This document shows, piece after piece, positions 53,275 through 61,791 of a DNA stretch of 64,000 nt. A program made the translations under genes and the position numbers. Every line of letters begins with the position of its first letter. Position 1 is the first letter of the stretch. The stretch is from Paenibacillus pabuli NBRC 13638. GTDB taxonomy: Bacteria; Bacillota; Bacilli; Paenibacillales; Paenibacillaceae. Below the pieces are notes generated by a model, which made no database searches, had not been told where the DNA came from, and worked only from the letters and a program-made list of their open reading frames with translations. The DNA lies in assembly GCF_001514495.1 (NCBI RefSeq), contig NZ_BCNM01000018.1, positions 1 through 64,000 of the forward strand, written 5' to 3'.

Positions 53275-54225
53275 ATGAAACTGGATCGTTTATTAGCTAT
53301 TGTTGTGCTGCTGATCAATCGCGGACGGGTACAGGCCAAGGATCTGGCGGATACGTTTGAAGTATCCATCCGCACCATTTACCGGGATATAGACACGCTG
53401 GGTCAGGCCGGTATTCCTGTTGTCACCTATCAGGGCGCAAGCGGTGGTATCGGCCTTGCAGAGGGCTACCGACTTGACCGGAATGTACTAACTGACAAAG
53501 ATCTGGCCTCCATTGTCACTGCGCTGCGCAGTGTCTCCACCTCCCATACGAATGTGGCACGGGACTTGTTGATGGAGAAGCTCAGCAGCATTGTACCTGA
53601 AGCCAAGAATGAGGATTTCCAAGCCAATACCAGCCGCTTCATTGTGGATTATTCGATGTGGACGCATCCCGAAGCGCTGCAAATCAAGCTTCAGCTCATT
53701 GAACAGGGCATGGATCAACTCCGACCTATCACATTTACCTATTGCAGTGCCGAGGGTACCCGGACCCATCGAACGACCGATCCACATACTCTTGTGCTCA
53801 AAAAGCATTCCTGGTACCTCTATGCGTTCTGCCACGAACGCAGCGAGTTTCGGATGTTCAAGCTGGTCCGCATGCGAGACGTCGCCCTTGCCCAAGGAAG
53901 CTTTGAACGCAAGCCGATTAACCTGCAGGACAGGCCCTGGCAGCAGGATTGGGCTACTCCGGATAATAAGGTGGCCCTGAGCCTGAGATTCCATGCCCGT
54001 ATCCGTCACATCGCAGAAGAATGGTTTGGCATAGAGAACGTCGTTTCAGATGGTGAGGGGTATTATATCAGCCAAGTCGCATTTCCGGAGGACAACTGGC
54101 TGTATGGGTTCATTCTTGGATTTGGCGCGGATGTCGAAGTGCTGGAGCCTCTGCATATTCGAGAGGAGATTCGTAGAATCGCTGAACAAATTGTGGAAAA
54201 TTATAAAGCTCCTCCCCTAACCTGA
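53275..54225 (+). CDS. WYL-domain transcriptional regulator (HTH_11 + WYL)
   Basis: 316 residues from the ATG at 53275 (AAAGGAA upstream); the frame is open from 53257. The N-terminal helix-turn-helix is RVQAKDLADTFEVSIRTIYRDIDTLGQAG. The WYL domain has the name motif in KKHSWYLYAFCHER and the downstream FRMFKLVRM. A C-terminal WCX-type extension follows. WYL regulators of this YafY/YobV type respond to ligands that are mostly unknown. It is 72 bases upstream of the zinc-ribbon/GyrI-like gene, a likely target. Confidence 0.9.
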   Translation: MKLDRLLAIVVLLINRGRVQAKDLADTFEVSIRTIYRDIDTLGQAGIPVVTYQGASGGIGLAEGYRLDRNVLTDKDLASIVTALRSVSTSHTNVARDLLMEKLSSIVPEAKNEDFQANTSRFIVDYSMWTHPEALQIKLQLIEQGMDQLRPITFTYCSAEGTRTHRTTDPHTLVLKKHSWYLYAFCHERSEFRMFKLVRMRDVALAQGSFERKPINLQDRPWQQDWATPDNKVALSLRFHARIRHIAEEWFGIENVVSDGEGYYISQVAFPEDNWLYGFILGFGADVEVLEPLHIREEIRRIAEQIVENYKAPPLT

Positions 54226-54297
54226 CAGACAGATGTCCAGTTCCTCCCGTTATACTTCTACTATATTCAAGCTGTACATAACGAGGAGGAATTGATG

Positions 54298-55116
54298 ATG
54301 AACGTCACCGTATGCCAAAGCTGCGGAATGCCGCTGACCACCCCTGCCCAATTGGGAACAGAAGCAGAGGGTACTACAACCCGAGAATACTGTATCTATT
54401 GTTACAAAGAAGGCAAGTTCGAGCAGCCCAATCTTACGCTGGAGGGCATGATTGAAATGTGCACCGCCATTCTGAATCAGGAAGGTATGGATGAGGAATC
54501 AGCAAGGTCAATGCTGCGCAATCAACTTCCTTATTTGAAAAGATGGAATGCATCCGGCTCAGATCGGAACGTGACATTATCAGCAGAACATTCGGATGAG
54601 TCCGTTGAGCTTAATCACGCAGCTTCCGACAATACGCTCTCCACAGAACCCATTCGGTATGTGACGCTGCCAGGAAAACGCCTTGCAGGTGTTTCGGCGA
54701 GAACGACCAATGCCATTGAGATTAGTGGTAAAGGCTGCATTCAGGGCCTCTGGAACAGCTACTTCGCTTCAGATCATCAGCCTGCCCCTGAAGCCGCCCG
54801 CTATGGCTGTTACGCTGATTATACAGATGGCATCACTGGCGAATACACCATTCTGGTGGGTCATGAGGTGGGTCCGGATGAATCTTTGCCTGAGGGAGTG
54901 AGTTCCGTTGAGCTGCCACCTGCAACCTATGCGGTGTTCACCTCCAGAAAGGGCCCGATGTCCGAGGTCGTAGGTGAGGCCTGGGGTGCGGTGTGGGCCT
55001 GGAACAATCAGGGGGAACGCACGTTTACCGGAGATTTCGAATTGTACGATGAGCGGAGTCTCGATCCTGAGAATGTACAAGTGGACCTGTATATTGCTGT
55101 TCGCCAAGAAAAATAA
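54298..55116 (+). CDS. Zinc-ribbon plus GyrI-like (effector-binding) domain protein
   Basis: 272 residues from the ATG at 54298, eight bases after GAGG; ATG 54295 and TTG 54292 are also in frame. The N-terminal about 80 residues have a zinc ribbon (CQSCGMPL near 6-13 and CIYCYKEG near 38) of the putative zinc ribbon family PF12674. After a variable linker, residues about 115-270 form a GyrI-like or AraC-effector-type domain (RYVTLPGKRLAGVSARTTN; WGAVWAWNNQG; ELYDERSLDP). It probably binds a small molecule. It is often next to WYL regulators, as here. Confidence 0.83.
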   Translation: MNVTVCQSCGMPLTTPAQLGTEAEGTTTREYCIYCYKEGKFEQPNLTLEGMIEMCTAILNQEGMDEESARSMLRNQLPYLKRWNASGSDRNVTLSAEHSDESVELNHAASDNTLSTEPIRYVTLPGKRLAGVSARTTNAIEISGKGCIQGLWNSYFASDHQPAPEAARYGCYADYTDGITGEYTILVGHEVGPDESLPEGVSSVELPPATYAVFTSRKGPMSEVVGEAWGAVWAWNNQGERTFTGDFELYDERSLDPENVQVDLYIAVRQEK

Positions 55117-55660
55117 GAAAAAAGTGATTATGGTCATTTCTTAATTCCAATTGGACGTTTTGATCTATATCTTGGCAATTGAATACCGCTCGCCGGATTT
55201 ATGCAAATTGCTATTAAGCTGCTGGGTCTTCCTGGCGGCTTTTTGGTGTCTCCCCGTGGTCTATCCATCAAAAAATTCCCTAATATGCACCCGACAACCG
55301 ACCATGGAACCAAGTTAGCTAGCTAGCGTCATACCTATACAACCAGACAATATGTCTTAATTTCGACACAAATGGCATTCCCGAAACTGGGTCTATTCAC
55401 TTAACAACCGCTTCTATCCTCCCATACGAAACCTCACATATGCAGTCCTTTCCTCCTGAATTTCCTCAAAAACGTTTACATCTCCCCGATACGGGGTAAA
55501 ATCACTACAATCCAATTGGAATTACACCTAAAGTTGCCTGTTTCGGCTAACAAGTCACATATACCTATTTGCGTAACAGAGACGATAACCCGTCGGAATA
55601 CATAATCGATTTAACAATCACATATGCATATTCGAAAATGCATTAAAAGGAGGAACCAAG
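55117..55660. other. Intergenic region with no gene seen
   Basis: 544 bases, AT-rich, without a credible coding frame or long hairpin. A sigma-B-like pair, GTTTAC (55474-55479) and GGGTAA (55494-55499) with 14 bases between, is the only regulatory-looking element I can point to, and it is weak. Confidence 0.4.
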
Positions 55661-55828
55661 ATGATCCGCATGCCTATTCAGCAAATGATCCCGTACCACC
55701 ACCAATATCCGCGCAACACGGCGACCACTGCGCCCAAAAAGGAGAATGAGAACACTCAAGGTCTATCCTTTCATGAAATTTTGCAGCAAAAGATGGCTAA
55801 AAAGAACGCTTCCCCTTCTTTACGATAA
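55661..55828 (+). CDS. Small protein, 55 residues, unknown
   Basis: ATG 55661 with AAAAGGAGGAACCAAG directly upstream, one of the strongest ribosome sites in the window; stop TAA at 55826-55828. The product starts MIRMPIQQMIPYHHQYPRN, has a Lys/Glu/Asn-rich centre and ends with LSFHEILQQKMAKKN. Soluble, basic, no signal peptide. The FHEILQQK segment recalls short helices in flagellar-operon proteins, but this is not enough for a call. It is followed by a CCGTTC/GAACGG hairpin near 55877-55902 without a clear T run. Confidence 0.6.
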   Translation: MIRMPIQQMIPYHHQYPRNTATTAPKKENENTQGLSFHEILQQKMAKKNASPSLR

Positions 55829-56028
55829 AAGAAATGACTAGCGAATTGAGAATCGCTTGCGTTGCACCGTTCTTCTGCGAAGTTGCGGATGAACGGTTAT
55901 TCGCAATTTCACTTTAATTTCTGTTACCTCAGTCATTTTACATATGTACAGTCTATGGTCACACCCCTATAATGGGTTAAATATCTGCGGCACTTATTGA
56001 GACTTAATCCATTTCAGGGGGAAATTCG

Positions 56029-56718
56029 ATGATAACCATTGGCTGTTTTCACGCTCACTATTCCAATATTGTACTGATTGAAGAAGCACTCGCTTCCTAT
56101 GAGGTTGAACTTGTACATTATGTTGATCCGGGTCTGGATCGCCTCAAACATGATGCCGATTTCAACGAGGCAGTTACGCATGAGAAAGTCTCACAAACGC
56201 TGCAATGGATCGCACATTGTCATGCAGATGCCATCCTCGTCACCTGTACCCTGTTTGCAGCCGTGCTAGGGCAGGAGGCGCAGCATGTGCCCATCCCTGT
56301 GGTTGGCATTGACGATCCCTTACTTCAGGAAATGCAGCGGAATCCTGGCGAGTACATCCTAGCGTTTACCAACCCCGCAACGATTGAAGGAACGATGGCG
56401 CGGGTGAATCAGGCTTTACAGCAAGAACGTAAAGATGGGCAGCGAAACGAGATCGAAGCGGTAGAGACTGAAGCGGTATTGATCCCGGGCACATTCGAGT
56501 TAATTATGCGAGGCGATAAGGAAGGCTATCTTGCAGCCGTGAGCGCCGGGTTACAACAACTTGCTGAGCAGTACCCGGATAGCACGGTAGTCGCCGCTCA
56601 ACTGTCCATGGCTCCCGCAGCAGCACGCGTCACAGCAGACACAGGCATGGCGATCCATAGCCCCTTGGCTTCGCTAGCGGCTTATTTGGAGAAGAAGTTG
56701 AATATAGTGCAGCGGTAA
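56029..56718 (+). CDS. Aspartate/glutamate racemase family protein
   Basis: 229 residues. A Rossmann-like Asp/Glu racemase fold with the first Cys in ILVTCTLFAAVLG (about 71). The place of the second catalytic Cys is taken by AAQLSMAPAAARV near 190, which has no Cys. Proteins with only one catalytic Cys in this superfamily may be isomerases, decarboxylases or inactive relatives, so racemase activity is doubtful. The ATG follows CAGGGGGAAATTCG. It stands alone; the 358-base gap that follows holds only two hairpins. Confidence 0.75.
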   Translation: MITIGCFHAHYSNIVLIEEALASYEVELVHYVDPGLDRLKHDADFNEAVTHEKVSQTLQWIAHCHADAILVTCTLFAAVLGQEAQHVPIPVVGIDDPLLQEMQRNPGEYILAFTNPATIEGTMARVNQALQQERKDGQRNEIEAVETEAVLIPGTFELIMRGDKEGYLAAVSAGLQQLAEQYPDSTVVAAQLSMAPAAARVTADTGMAIHSPLASLAAYLEKKLNIVQR

Positions 56719-56770
56719 TCGTGTTCGCAATGTTGATTATTACGCTCCTGACATAGATCGATCGTAAAAA

Positions 56771-56812
56771 GAAGTGACCCGCCACAGGTTGACAGGCCTG
56801 ACGGGTCACTTC
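56771..56812 (-). terminator. Hairpin terminator, minus orientation
   Basis: GAAGTGACCCG pairs perfectly with CGGGTCACTTC; on the minus strand TTTTT follows within two bases. It can stop transcripts from thiC. A second hairpin lies nearer thiC at 57001-57038 (AAGCCGCTC-TCTCCG/CGGAGA-GAGCGGCTT) but has a poor T run. Confidence 0.7.
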
Positions 56813-57076
56813 GTCTGAACTATGCTGCACTTGGAGGAATACCCACCGCAAATGCTGTGCAGGAGTAGCCACTAGCCTGGCTACTCTTATTTGTTTTTAG
56901 CTTATTTTTAATTTTATTAAACATCTGTTAGACACTCAACTTATAACCGATAGAATATGTTCCGTCGTACTCCTTCTCCTGCGCACCACATACCGAGTTA
57001 AAGCCGCTCTTCTCCGCGATCACGGAGAGGAGCGGCTTTCATTATGTCAGGCCGCCCAGATTGCGCTGAACGAGGC

Positions 57077-58882
57077 CTAAGAGCGAGTCCGGTATTCCTC
57101 AGCCTTTTCCTGCATACCCACGGCTACGGCCTCATTCTCGGACATTCCTTTGTCCGCGGCAAAAGCACGTATATCCTGCGTAATCCGCATACTACAGAAC
57201 TTCGGACCGCACATGGAGCAGAAGTGGGCTTCCTTGGCGCCTTCAGCGGGCAGCGTCTCATCATGGTAGGACAGCGCACGTTCCGGGTCCAGCGACAGGT
57301 TAAACTGGTCCCGCCAGCGGAACTCGAACCGTGCCTTGGACAGCGCATCATCCCGTCGCTGTGCACGCGGGTGCCCCTTCGCCAGATCGGCGGCATGAGC
57401 CGCAATCTTGTAGGCGATGACGCCTTCGCGCACATCATCCTTGTTGGGCAGGCCCAGATGTTCTTTTGGCGTAACATAACAGAGCATGGACGTACCGAAC
57501 CATCCGATCATCGCTGCCCCAATGGCTGAGGTAATGTGATCGTATCCTGGCGCAATATCGGTTGTCAGCGGTCCCAGCGTATAGAACGGCGCCTCTTTAC
57601 AGATCTCCATTTGCAGCTCGACATTCTCCTTAATCTTGTGCATCGGCACATGTCCCGGACCTTCAATCATCACCTGCACATCATGCTTCCAGGCAATTTG
57701 CGTAAGTTCCCCAAGCGTAGCCAGTTCCGCCATCTGCGCCTCATCATTGGCATCGTAGATGCTGCCTGGGCGCAGTCCGTCTCCGAGAGAGAACGCCACG
57801 TCATACCTTTTCATAATCTCGCAGATATCTTCAAAATGGGTATACAAAAAATTCTCCTGATGATGTGCAAGACACCATGCCGCCATAATCGACCCGCCCC
57901 GTGACACGATACCGGTCATCCGCTTGGCGGTCATGGGAATATATCGCAGCAGCACGCCTGCATGGATCGTGAAGTAATCCACGCCCTGCTCTGCCTGCTC
58001 GATAAGCGTGTCTCGATACAATTCCCAGGTCAGTGCTTCGGCTTCGCCATTGACCTTCTCCAGCGCCTGATAGAGCGGCACCGTGCCAATCGGCACAGGT
58101 GAATTACGGATGATCCATTCCCGGGTGGTATGAATGTCTTTGCCTGTGGACAGGTCCATCACCGTATCCGAGCCCCAGCGTACGGCCCAGGTCATCTTCT
58201 CCACCTCTTCCTCGATGGAGGAAGATACGGCAGAATTTCCGATGTTCGCGTTGATCTTTACGTGAAAATGACGTCCGATCAGCATCGGCTCACTCTCCGG
58301 GTGATTGATGTTCGACGGCAGGATCGCCCTGCCACTCGCCAGCTCCTGCCGCACAAACTCCGGCTCCACCCCTTCACGAATGGCGGCGAACTCCATCTCC
58401 GGCGTGATAATTCCCTGCCTTGCATAATGCATCTGGGTCACGCTGCGCCCAGCCTGCCCTCGCAGTGGTTTACCGCGTAAGCCAGGGTATTCTTCGGCTC
58501 CCGCTCGCTTCCCGCCCGGTTTCAGTCCGTTATCCTCCGGTTTTACCGTTCGTCCCTCGTAGGCTTCAACATCTTGACGCTCCGTAATCCAGCGGGTACG
58601 GAGCGCGGGCAATCCTGCCCGGATATCAGCATGAAATCCGGGATCAGTCATCGGTCCGCTCGTATCGTAGACACGCAGCGGCTCGTTATGCTCCACCCCT
58701 TGGGGAGTATTCGTGTCATGAAGGGCAATTTCACGCTCCGGTACAGCAATGTCCGGTCGTGAGCCCTGAATGTACACTTTGCGGCTGCCCGGGAAGGGCT
58801 GAACCCGTCCGGCTGCACCTGCACTCTTTTCCAATACCTGGTCCTGCTCGTCTTGTCCCATCGTTCTGTTCTCTGTACTCAT
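57077..58882 (-). CDS. thiC: Phosphomethylpyrimidine synthase
   Basis: 601 residues from the ATG at 58882, with AGGAGGAG upstream; the frame is open back to 58996. A radical SAM enzyme that turns aminoimidazole ribotide into HMP phosphate in thiamine synthesis. The N-terminal thiC-specific part has KVYIQGSRPDI, and the core has NANIGNSAVSSS, TIHAGVLLRYIP, SRGGSIMA and MIEGPGHVP. The C-terminal CSMCGPKFC supplies the three [4Fe-4S] Cys. A TPP riboswitch with terminator lies upstream. Confidence 0.96.
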   Translation of the reverse strand: MSTENRTMGQDEQDQVLEKSAGAAGRVQPFPGSRKVYIQGSRPDIAVPEREIALHDTNTPQGVEHNEPLRVYDTSGPMTDPGFHADIRAGLPALRTRWITERQDVEAYEGRTVKPEDNGLKPGGKRAGAEEYPGLRGKPLRGQAGRSVTQMHYARQGIITPEMEFAAIREGVEPEFVRQELASGRAILPSNINHPESEPMLIGRHFHVKINANIGNSAVSSSIEEEVEKMTWAVRWGSDTVMDLSTGKDIHTTREWIIRNSPVPIGTVPLYQALEKVNGEAEALTWELYRDTLIEQAEQGVDYFTIHAGVLLRYIPMTAKRMTGIVSRGGSIMAAWCLAHHQENFLYTHFEDICEIMKRYDVAFSLGDGLRPGSIYDANDEAQMAELATLGELTQIAWKHDVQVMIEGPGHVPMHKIKENVELQMEICKEAPFYTLGPLTTDIAPGYDHITSAIGAAMIGWFGTSMLCYVTPKEHLGLPNKDDVREGVIAYKIAAHAADLAKGHPRAQRRDDALSKARFEFRWRDQFNLSLDPERALSYHDETLPAEGAKEAHFCSMCGPKFCSMRITQDIRAFAADKGMSENEAVAVGMQEKAEEYRTRS

Positions 58883-59115
58883 CGCTCTTGTCTCCTCCTC
58901 ATTGGTGGTTGCCCGATTGGATATGCTTGCGCACAGTTCCCGGATCATCCACAACATAGAAAAGGAAAGCGGCCGAACGTCAGAAGATAAGGACATCCCA
59001 TTCCAAGTTATACAGACAGCGGGGCAAAAGCACTTCCTCCCAACGCTCGCGAGCCGCTCTCAGCACATGGTCCAAAAAGCAGCTCTGGTGTCGTCCGTTC
59101 GCCTGTATACGGTAT

Positions 59116-59148
59116 ATAAAAAAGCCGGTTCCCAAGGGAACCGGCTTA
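59116..59148 (-). terminator. Riboswitch-controlled terminator upstream of thiC
   Basis: AAGCCGGTTCCC / GGGAACCGGCTT, a perfect 12-bp stem with two-base loop, followed on the minus strand by six T. It lies between the TPP aptamer and thiC, so TPP probably causes termination. Confidence 0.85.
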
Positions 59149-59237
59149 TGTCCATCACCAATAATGCACCATACAGAGACTCCTTAGCGGAGTCCATTCA
59201 TAGGTCACATCATGTGGTGTTCGTGGTCGTATCGCCG

Positions 59238-59340
59238 ATTACTTCCCTACGCTGGTATGATCCAGATCAGGTGCAAAGGGTCCGGAATCTCATGCGATTC
59301 CGTCTCAGTCCGGACAATTCGGACTCCCCCAGTAACGTTA
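59238..59340 (-). ncRNA. TPP riboswitch aptamer (THI box)
   Basis: Read on the minus strand, the conserved blocks appear in order: CTGGGGGAGTCC, GGACTGAGACGG, GACCCTTTGCACCTGAT, CTGGATCATACCAGCGTAGGGAAG (given in parts). The GACTGAGA and CCTGATCTGG elements are the TPP-contacting pieces. It lies about 350 bases upstream of thiC and is followed by a terminator hairpin. Confidence 0.95.
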
Positions 59341-59459
59341 ACAAGTTGCAGCATATACACTGCAGATTCATATTCAGTTATGCTGGCCTGTAAGGCCGTC
59401 CATTACAGAGTAGCGTAACGAAATAAAAAAGACAACCTTTATATTCCAGAAATCTAAAA

Positions 59460-60203
59460 TCAGGACAGCATAAGCCCCATCTGGGTGGCAGCTTCCTTCA
59501 ACACAGGTGCGTATTCGTGCAATGTCTCCTGGGACAAACGACTTACTGGACCAGACACCGACAAGGCGGCAGCGATATTACCTCTGCGATCCATAATAGG
59601 GACAGAAACAGCTGCTGCTCCCGGCTCGCGTTCCTCATAACTTGTTGCATATCCAGTCTCGCGAATGTCAGCCATCTGTGCGAGGTACACTTGGGGATCG
59701 ATAAATACAGGCCATTCCGGCCCGTTCATCAGGTCTTCGCGGTCCTCCTCGGTCGCAAAAGCCATCAACACTTTGCTGGATGCTCCCACGGATAGCGGGA
59801 GCCTCACTCCTACCGGAGCAACACGACGAATCGCCTGATCACTCTGCACAGCTTGAATCCGAATCCGCTCACTGCCATCACGCAAATATAAACTCACGGT
59901 TTCGCCCAGTCGATCTCTTAGCCGCTCCATTGCAGGCAGGAGCAGAATGGCTGGATCATCGCTGCGAGACATATGGGCAGAGAGCTCCCAGATACGTATG
60001 CCGAGTCGATACTTCTCGGTGGCTGCATCACGGATGACAAATCCCCTTTCCTCCAAAGTTGCCATCAGACGGTGGACTGTACTTTTGTGCAGACCGATCT
60101 GGCTGGCAATTTCCGTGAGTCCCAGATCACTCCGGGTTGTAAAACACAATAATATATCCAGCGCCCGTTCTACAGCCCGGACGGTTAACTTGCGGTCTTC
60201 CAT
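59460..60203 (-). CDS. IclR family transcriptional regulator
   Basis: 247 residues from the ATG at 60203 (GAGGAGG nine bases upstream). The N-terminal winged helix is in RALDILLCFTTRSDLGLTEIA followed by LHKSTVHRLMATLEERGFV. The C-terminal effector domain includes VRLPLSVGASSKVLMAF and GAAAVSVPIMDRRGNIAAALSVSGP. Such regulators usually control carbon-source catabolism in response to small acids. No obvious target is adjacent: downstream on the same strand is the TPP riboswitch and thiC; the divergent neighbour is an alpha/beta hydrolase. Confidence 0.92.
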   Translation of the reverse strand: MEDRKLTVRAVERALDILLCFTTRSDLGLTEIASQIGLHKSTVHRLMATLEERGFVIRDAATEKYRLGIRIWELSAHMSRSDDPAILLLPAMERLRDRLGETVSLYLRDGSERIRIQAVQSDQAIRRVAPVGVRLPLSVGASSKVLMAFATEEDREDLMNGPEWPVFIDPQVYLAQMADIRETGYATSYEEREPGAAAVSVPIMDRRGNIAAALSVSGPVSRLSQETLHEYAPVLKEAATQMGLMLS

Positions 60204-60423
60204 GGATGTTATCCTCCTCATGTTTCATCACATGAAACTTGGTTACATAAATTATATGAGAAACGGTCTCATCTGTAAACCAAAAGCGCCAATATGGAAG
60301 AGGGAGAAGTGTAAATATTTTTTTTTTATAAATATAAATCCCCTGCAATTTGCACCCTTAGGAAATGTTAACCATATATCTTCAGAACTATATAACAATT
60401 GCGTAACAAATGCCTCCAATCAA

Positions 60424-60452
60424 TTGACTTTGACTATATTGGAACATACGAT
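60424..60452 (+). promoter_or_regulatory. Promoter of the alpha/beta hydrolase gene
   Basis: TTGACT (60424-60429), 17 bases, TACGAT (60447-60452). It lies in the 356-base divergent region between the IclR and hydrolase genes. That region also has a GAGAAACGGTCTC inverted repeat near 60259, close to the IclR start. Confidence 0.5.
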
Positions 60453-60559
60453 AAAGGTATATTAAATTAAGATTTTGCTTCATCAGTAGTCAGAAAAATC
60501 ATTTATCCGCTCTGTTCGTCTCGTTGTTATCTTCATTTGATTTTAAAGGAGGGGCAATC

Positions 60560-61588
60560 ATGTATCAGACATCCCAGAGCGAAGCCCCGCTGCAAACGAA
60601 AGTATCCGATCTGCCCTCTTCGTTGTCACCGAGGCTGATCCGGTTCAAACATATTGTCGTGGCGTTATTGCTCTCCGTTGTATTTTTTCTGCTCTTTTGT
60701 TTCATTGCACTACACGGGTATATTGCCTGGGTGTTATCCAATCCAACTGTAGCGCCTGTCTTCTCCAATCCCATGCAGGCCAAGAACATGAAGTATCAAG
60801 ACATTACGTTCCCGGCAGCTGACGGCAGTCGAACGATGCAGGGCTGGTATATTCCAGCCGACGATAATGCAAACAAAACCATCATATTCAGCCATGGGTA
60901 TGGTGCGAATCGTGAGGAAACCTGGGTTCCGATGTATGACCTGGCCCATTATGCTCACCAGCTTGGCTTCAATGTGGTGATGTTCGATTATGGCTTCGCC
61001 TCTCAGGTGAACAAAGCCGTCGCCACTGGCGGTAAAGCCGAGTCCCAGCAGCTGCTTGGTGCAATTCAATTTGCGAAGCAGCGCGGAGCGCAGGAGCTTG
61101 TTGTATGGGGTTTTTCCATGGGTGCAGGTACAGCCCTCCAGACTGGACTTATTACCAAAGACGTGGATGCGATGATTCTGGACAGCACGTTCCTGCTTGA
61201 GCCGGATACGCTGTACCACAACATCCATAATCAGATTGATCTACCGCGTCAGCCTACGCTGGAGATTATGAACCTGCTGTTCCCGATTCTGAATGGAACC
61301 GGATTGCAGCAAATTCCGTATCAGGAAGTGAAAAAAGAAGATTATCCTTTCCCGATTTTCTTCATCCATGGTACCGAAGATGAGAAAGCCCCTTACCCCA
61401 TTGCGGAGCTGCTCGCTGCAAACCAGACCAATCCGTATTCCGAAGAATGGATTGTGGACGATGCCCATCATGAGCTGATCTTCCGGGAGCATCCGAAGGA
61501 ATATCTGCGCCGTGTCTCTACATTCCTGAGTCATGTGACCAAGACGAGCAGCGATGATGTGGATAATACCAATAGCGGAGAATCGTGA
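60560..61588 (+). CDS. Alpha/beta hydrolase with N-terminal membrane anchor
   Basis: 342 residues from the ATG at 60560 (AAAGGAGG seven bases upstream). One membrane helix at about 35-60, then an alpha/beta hydrolase domain with the nucleophile in VWGFSMGAGTAL, HG for the oxyanion region (IIFSHGYGANREE), the Asp in FFIHGTEDEKAPY and the His in DDAHHELIF. It resembles the YqkD/BAAT-like hydrolases of Bacillales. The substrate is unknown. A terminator follows at 61609. Confidence 0.9.
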   Translation: MYQTSQSEAPLQTKVSDLPSSLSPRLIRFKHIVVALLLSVVFFLLFCFIALHGYIAWVLSNPTVAPVFSNPMQAKNMKYQDITFPAADGSRTMQGWYIPADDNANKTIIFSHGYGANREETWVPMYDLAHYAHQLGFNVVMFDYGFASQVNKAVATGGKAESQQLLGAIQFAKQRGAQELVVWGFSMGAGTALQTGLITKDVDAMILDSTFLLEPDTLYHNIHNQIDLPRQPTLEIMNLLFPILNGTGLQQIPYQEVKKEDYPFPIFFIHGTEDEKAPYPIAELLAANQTNPYSEEWIVDDAHHELIFREHPKEYLRRVSTFLSHVTKTSSDDVDNTNSGES

Positions 61589-61608
61589 TGATTCGGTAAT
61601 TCAAGAGC

Positions 61609-61634
61609 AGAGCCCTTAGGGGCTCTTTTTTTTA
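61609..61634 (+). terminator. Intrinsic terminator
   Basis: AGAGCCC-TTAG-GGGCTCT hairpin followed by eight T, 20 bases after the hydrolase stop. Confidence 0.85.
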
Positions 61635-61791
61635 TGTACACATAGGACAACATGCCGGGAGAATATACTCTGGGGACGTAATTAAAGACAGCTCTAGCTT
61701 GTACATTAAAATGGAGCGAACCGGGCGATCCGATTTTATCTCTGTTGTTGGGTCTGAATAATGAATTCATTTGAATGGAGGTTCACCGTAT

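Noticed and set aside
55474..55499. Sigma-B promoter ahead of the 55-residue protein
   Set aside because: GTTTAC-N14-GGGTAA is only a partial match and lies 160 bases upstream, so it is mentioned under the intergenic region but not called as a separate feature.
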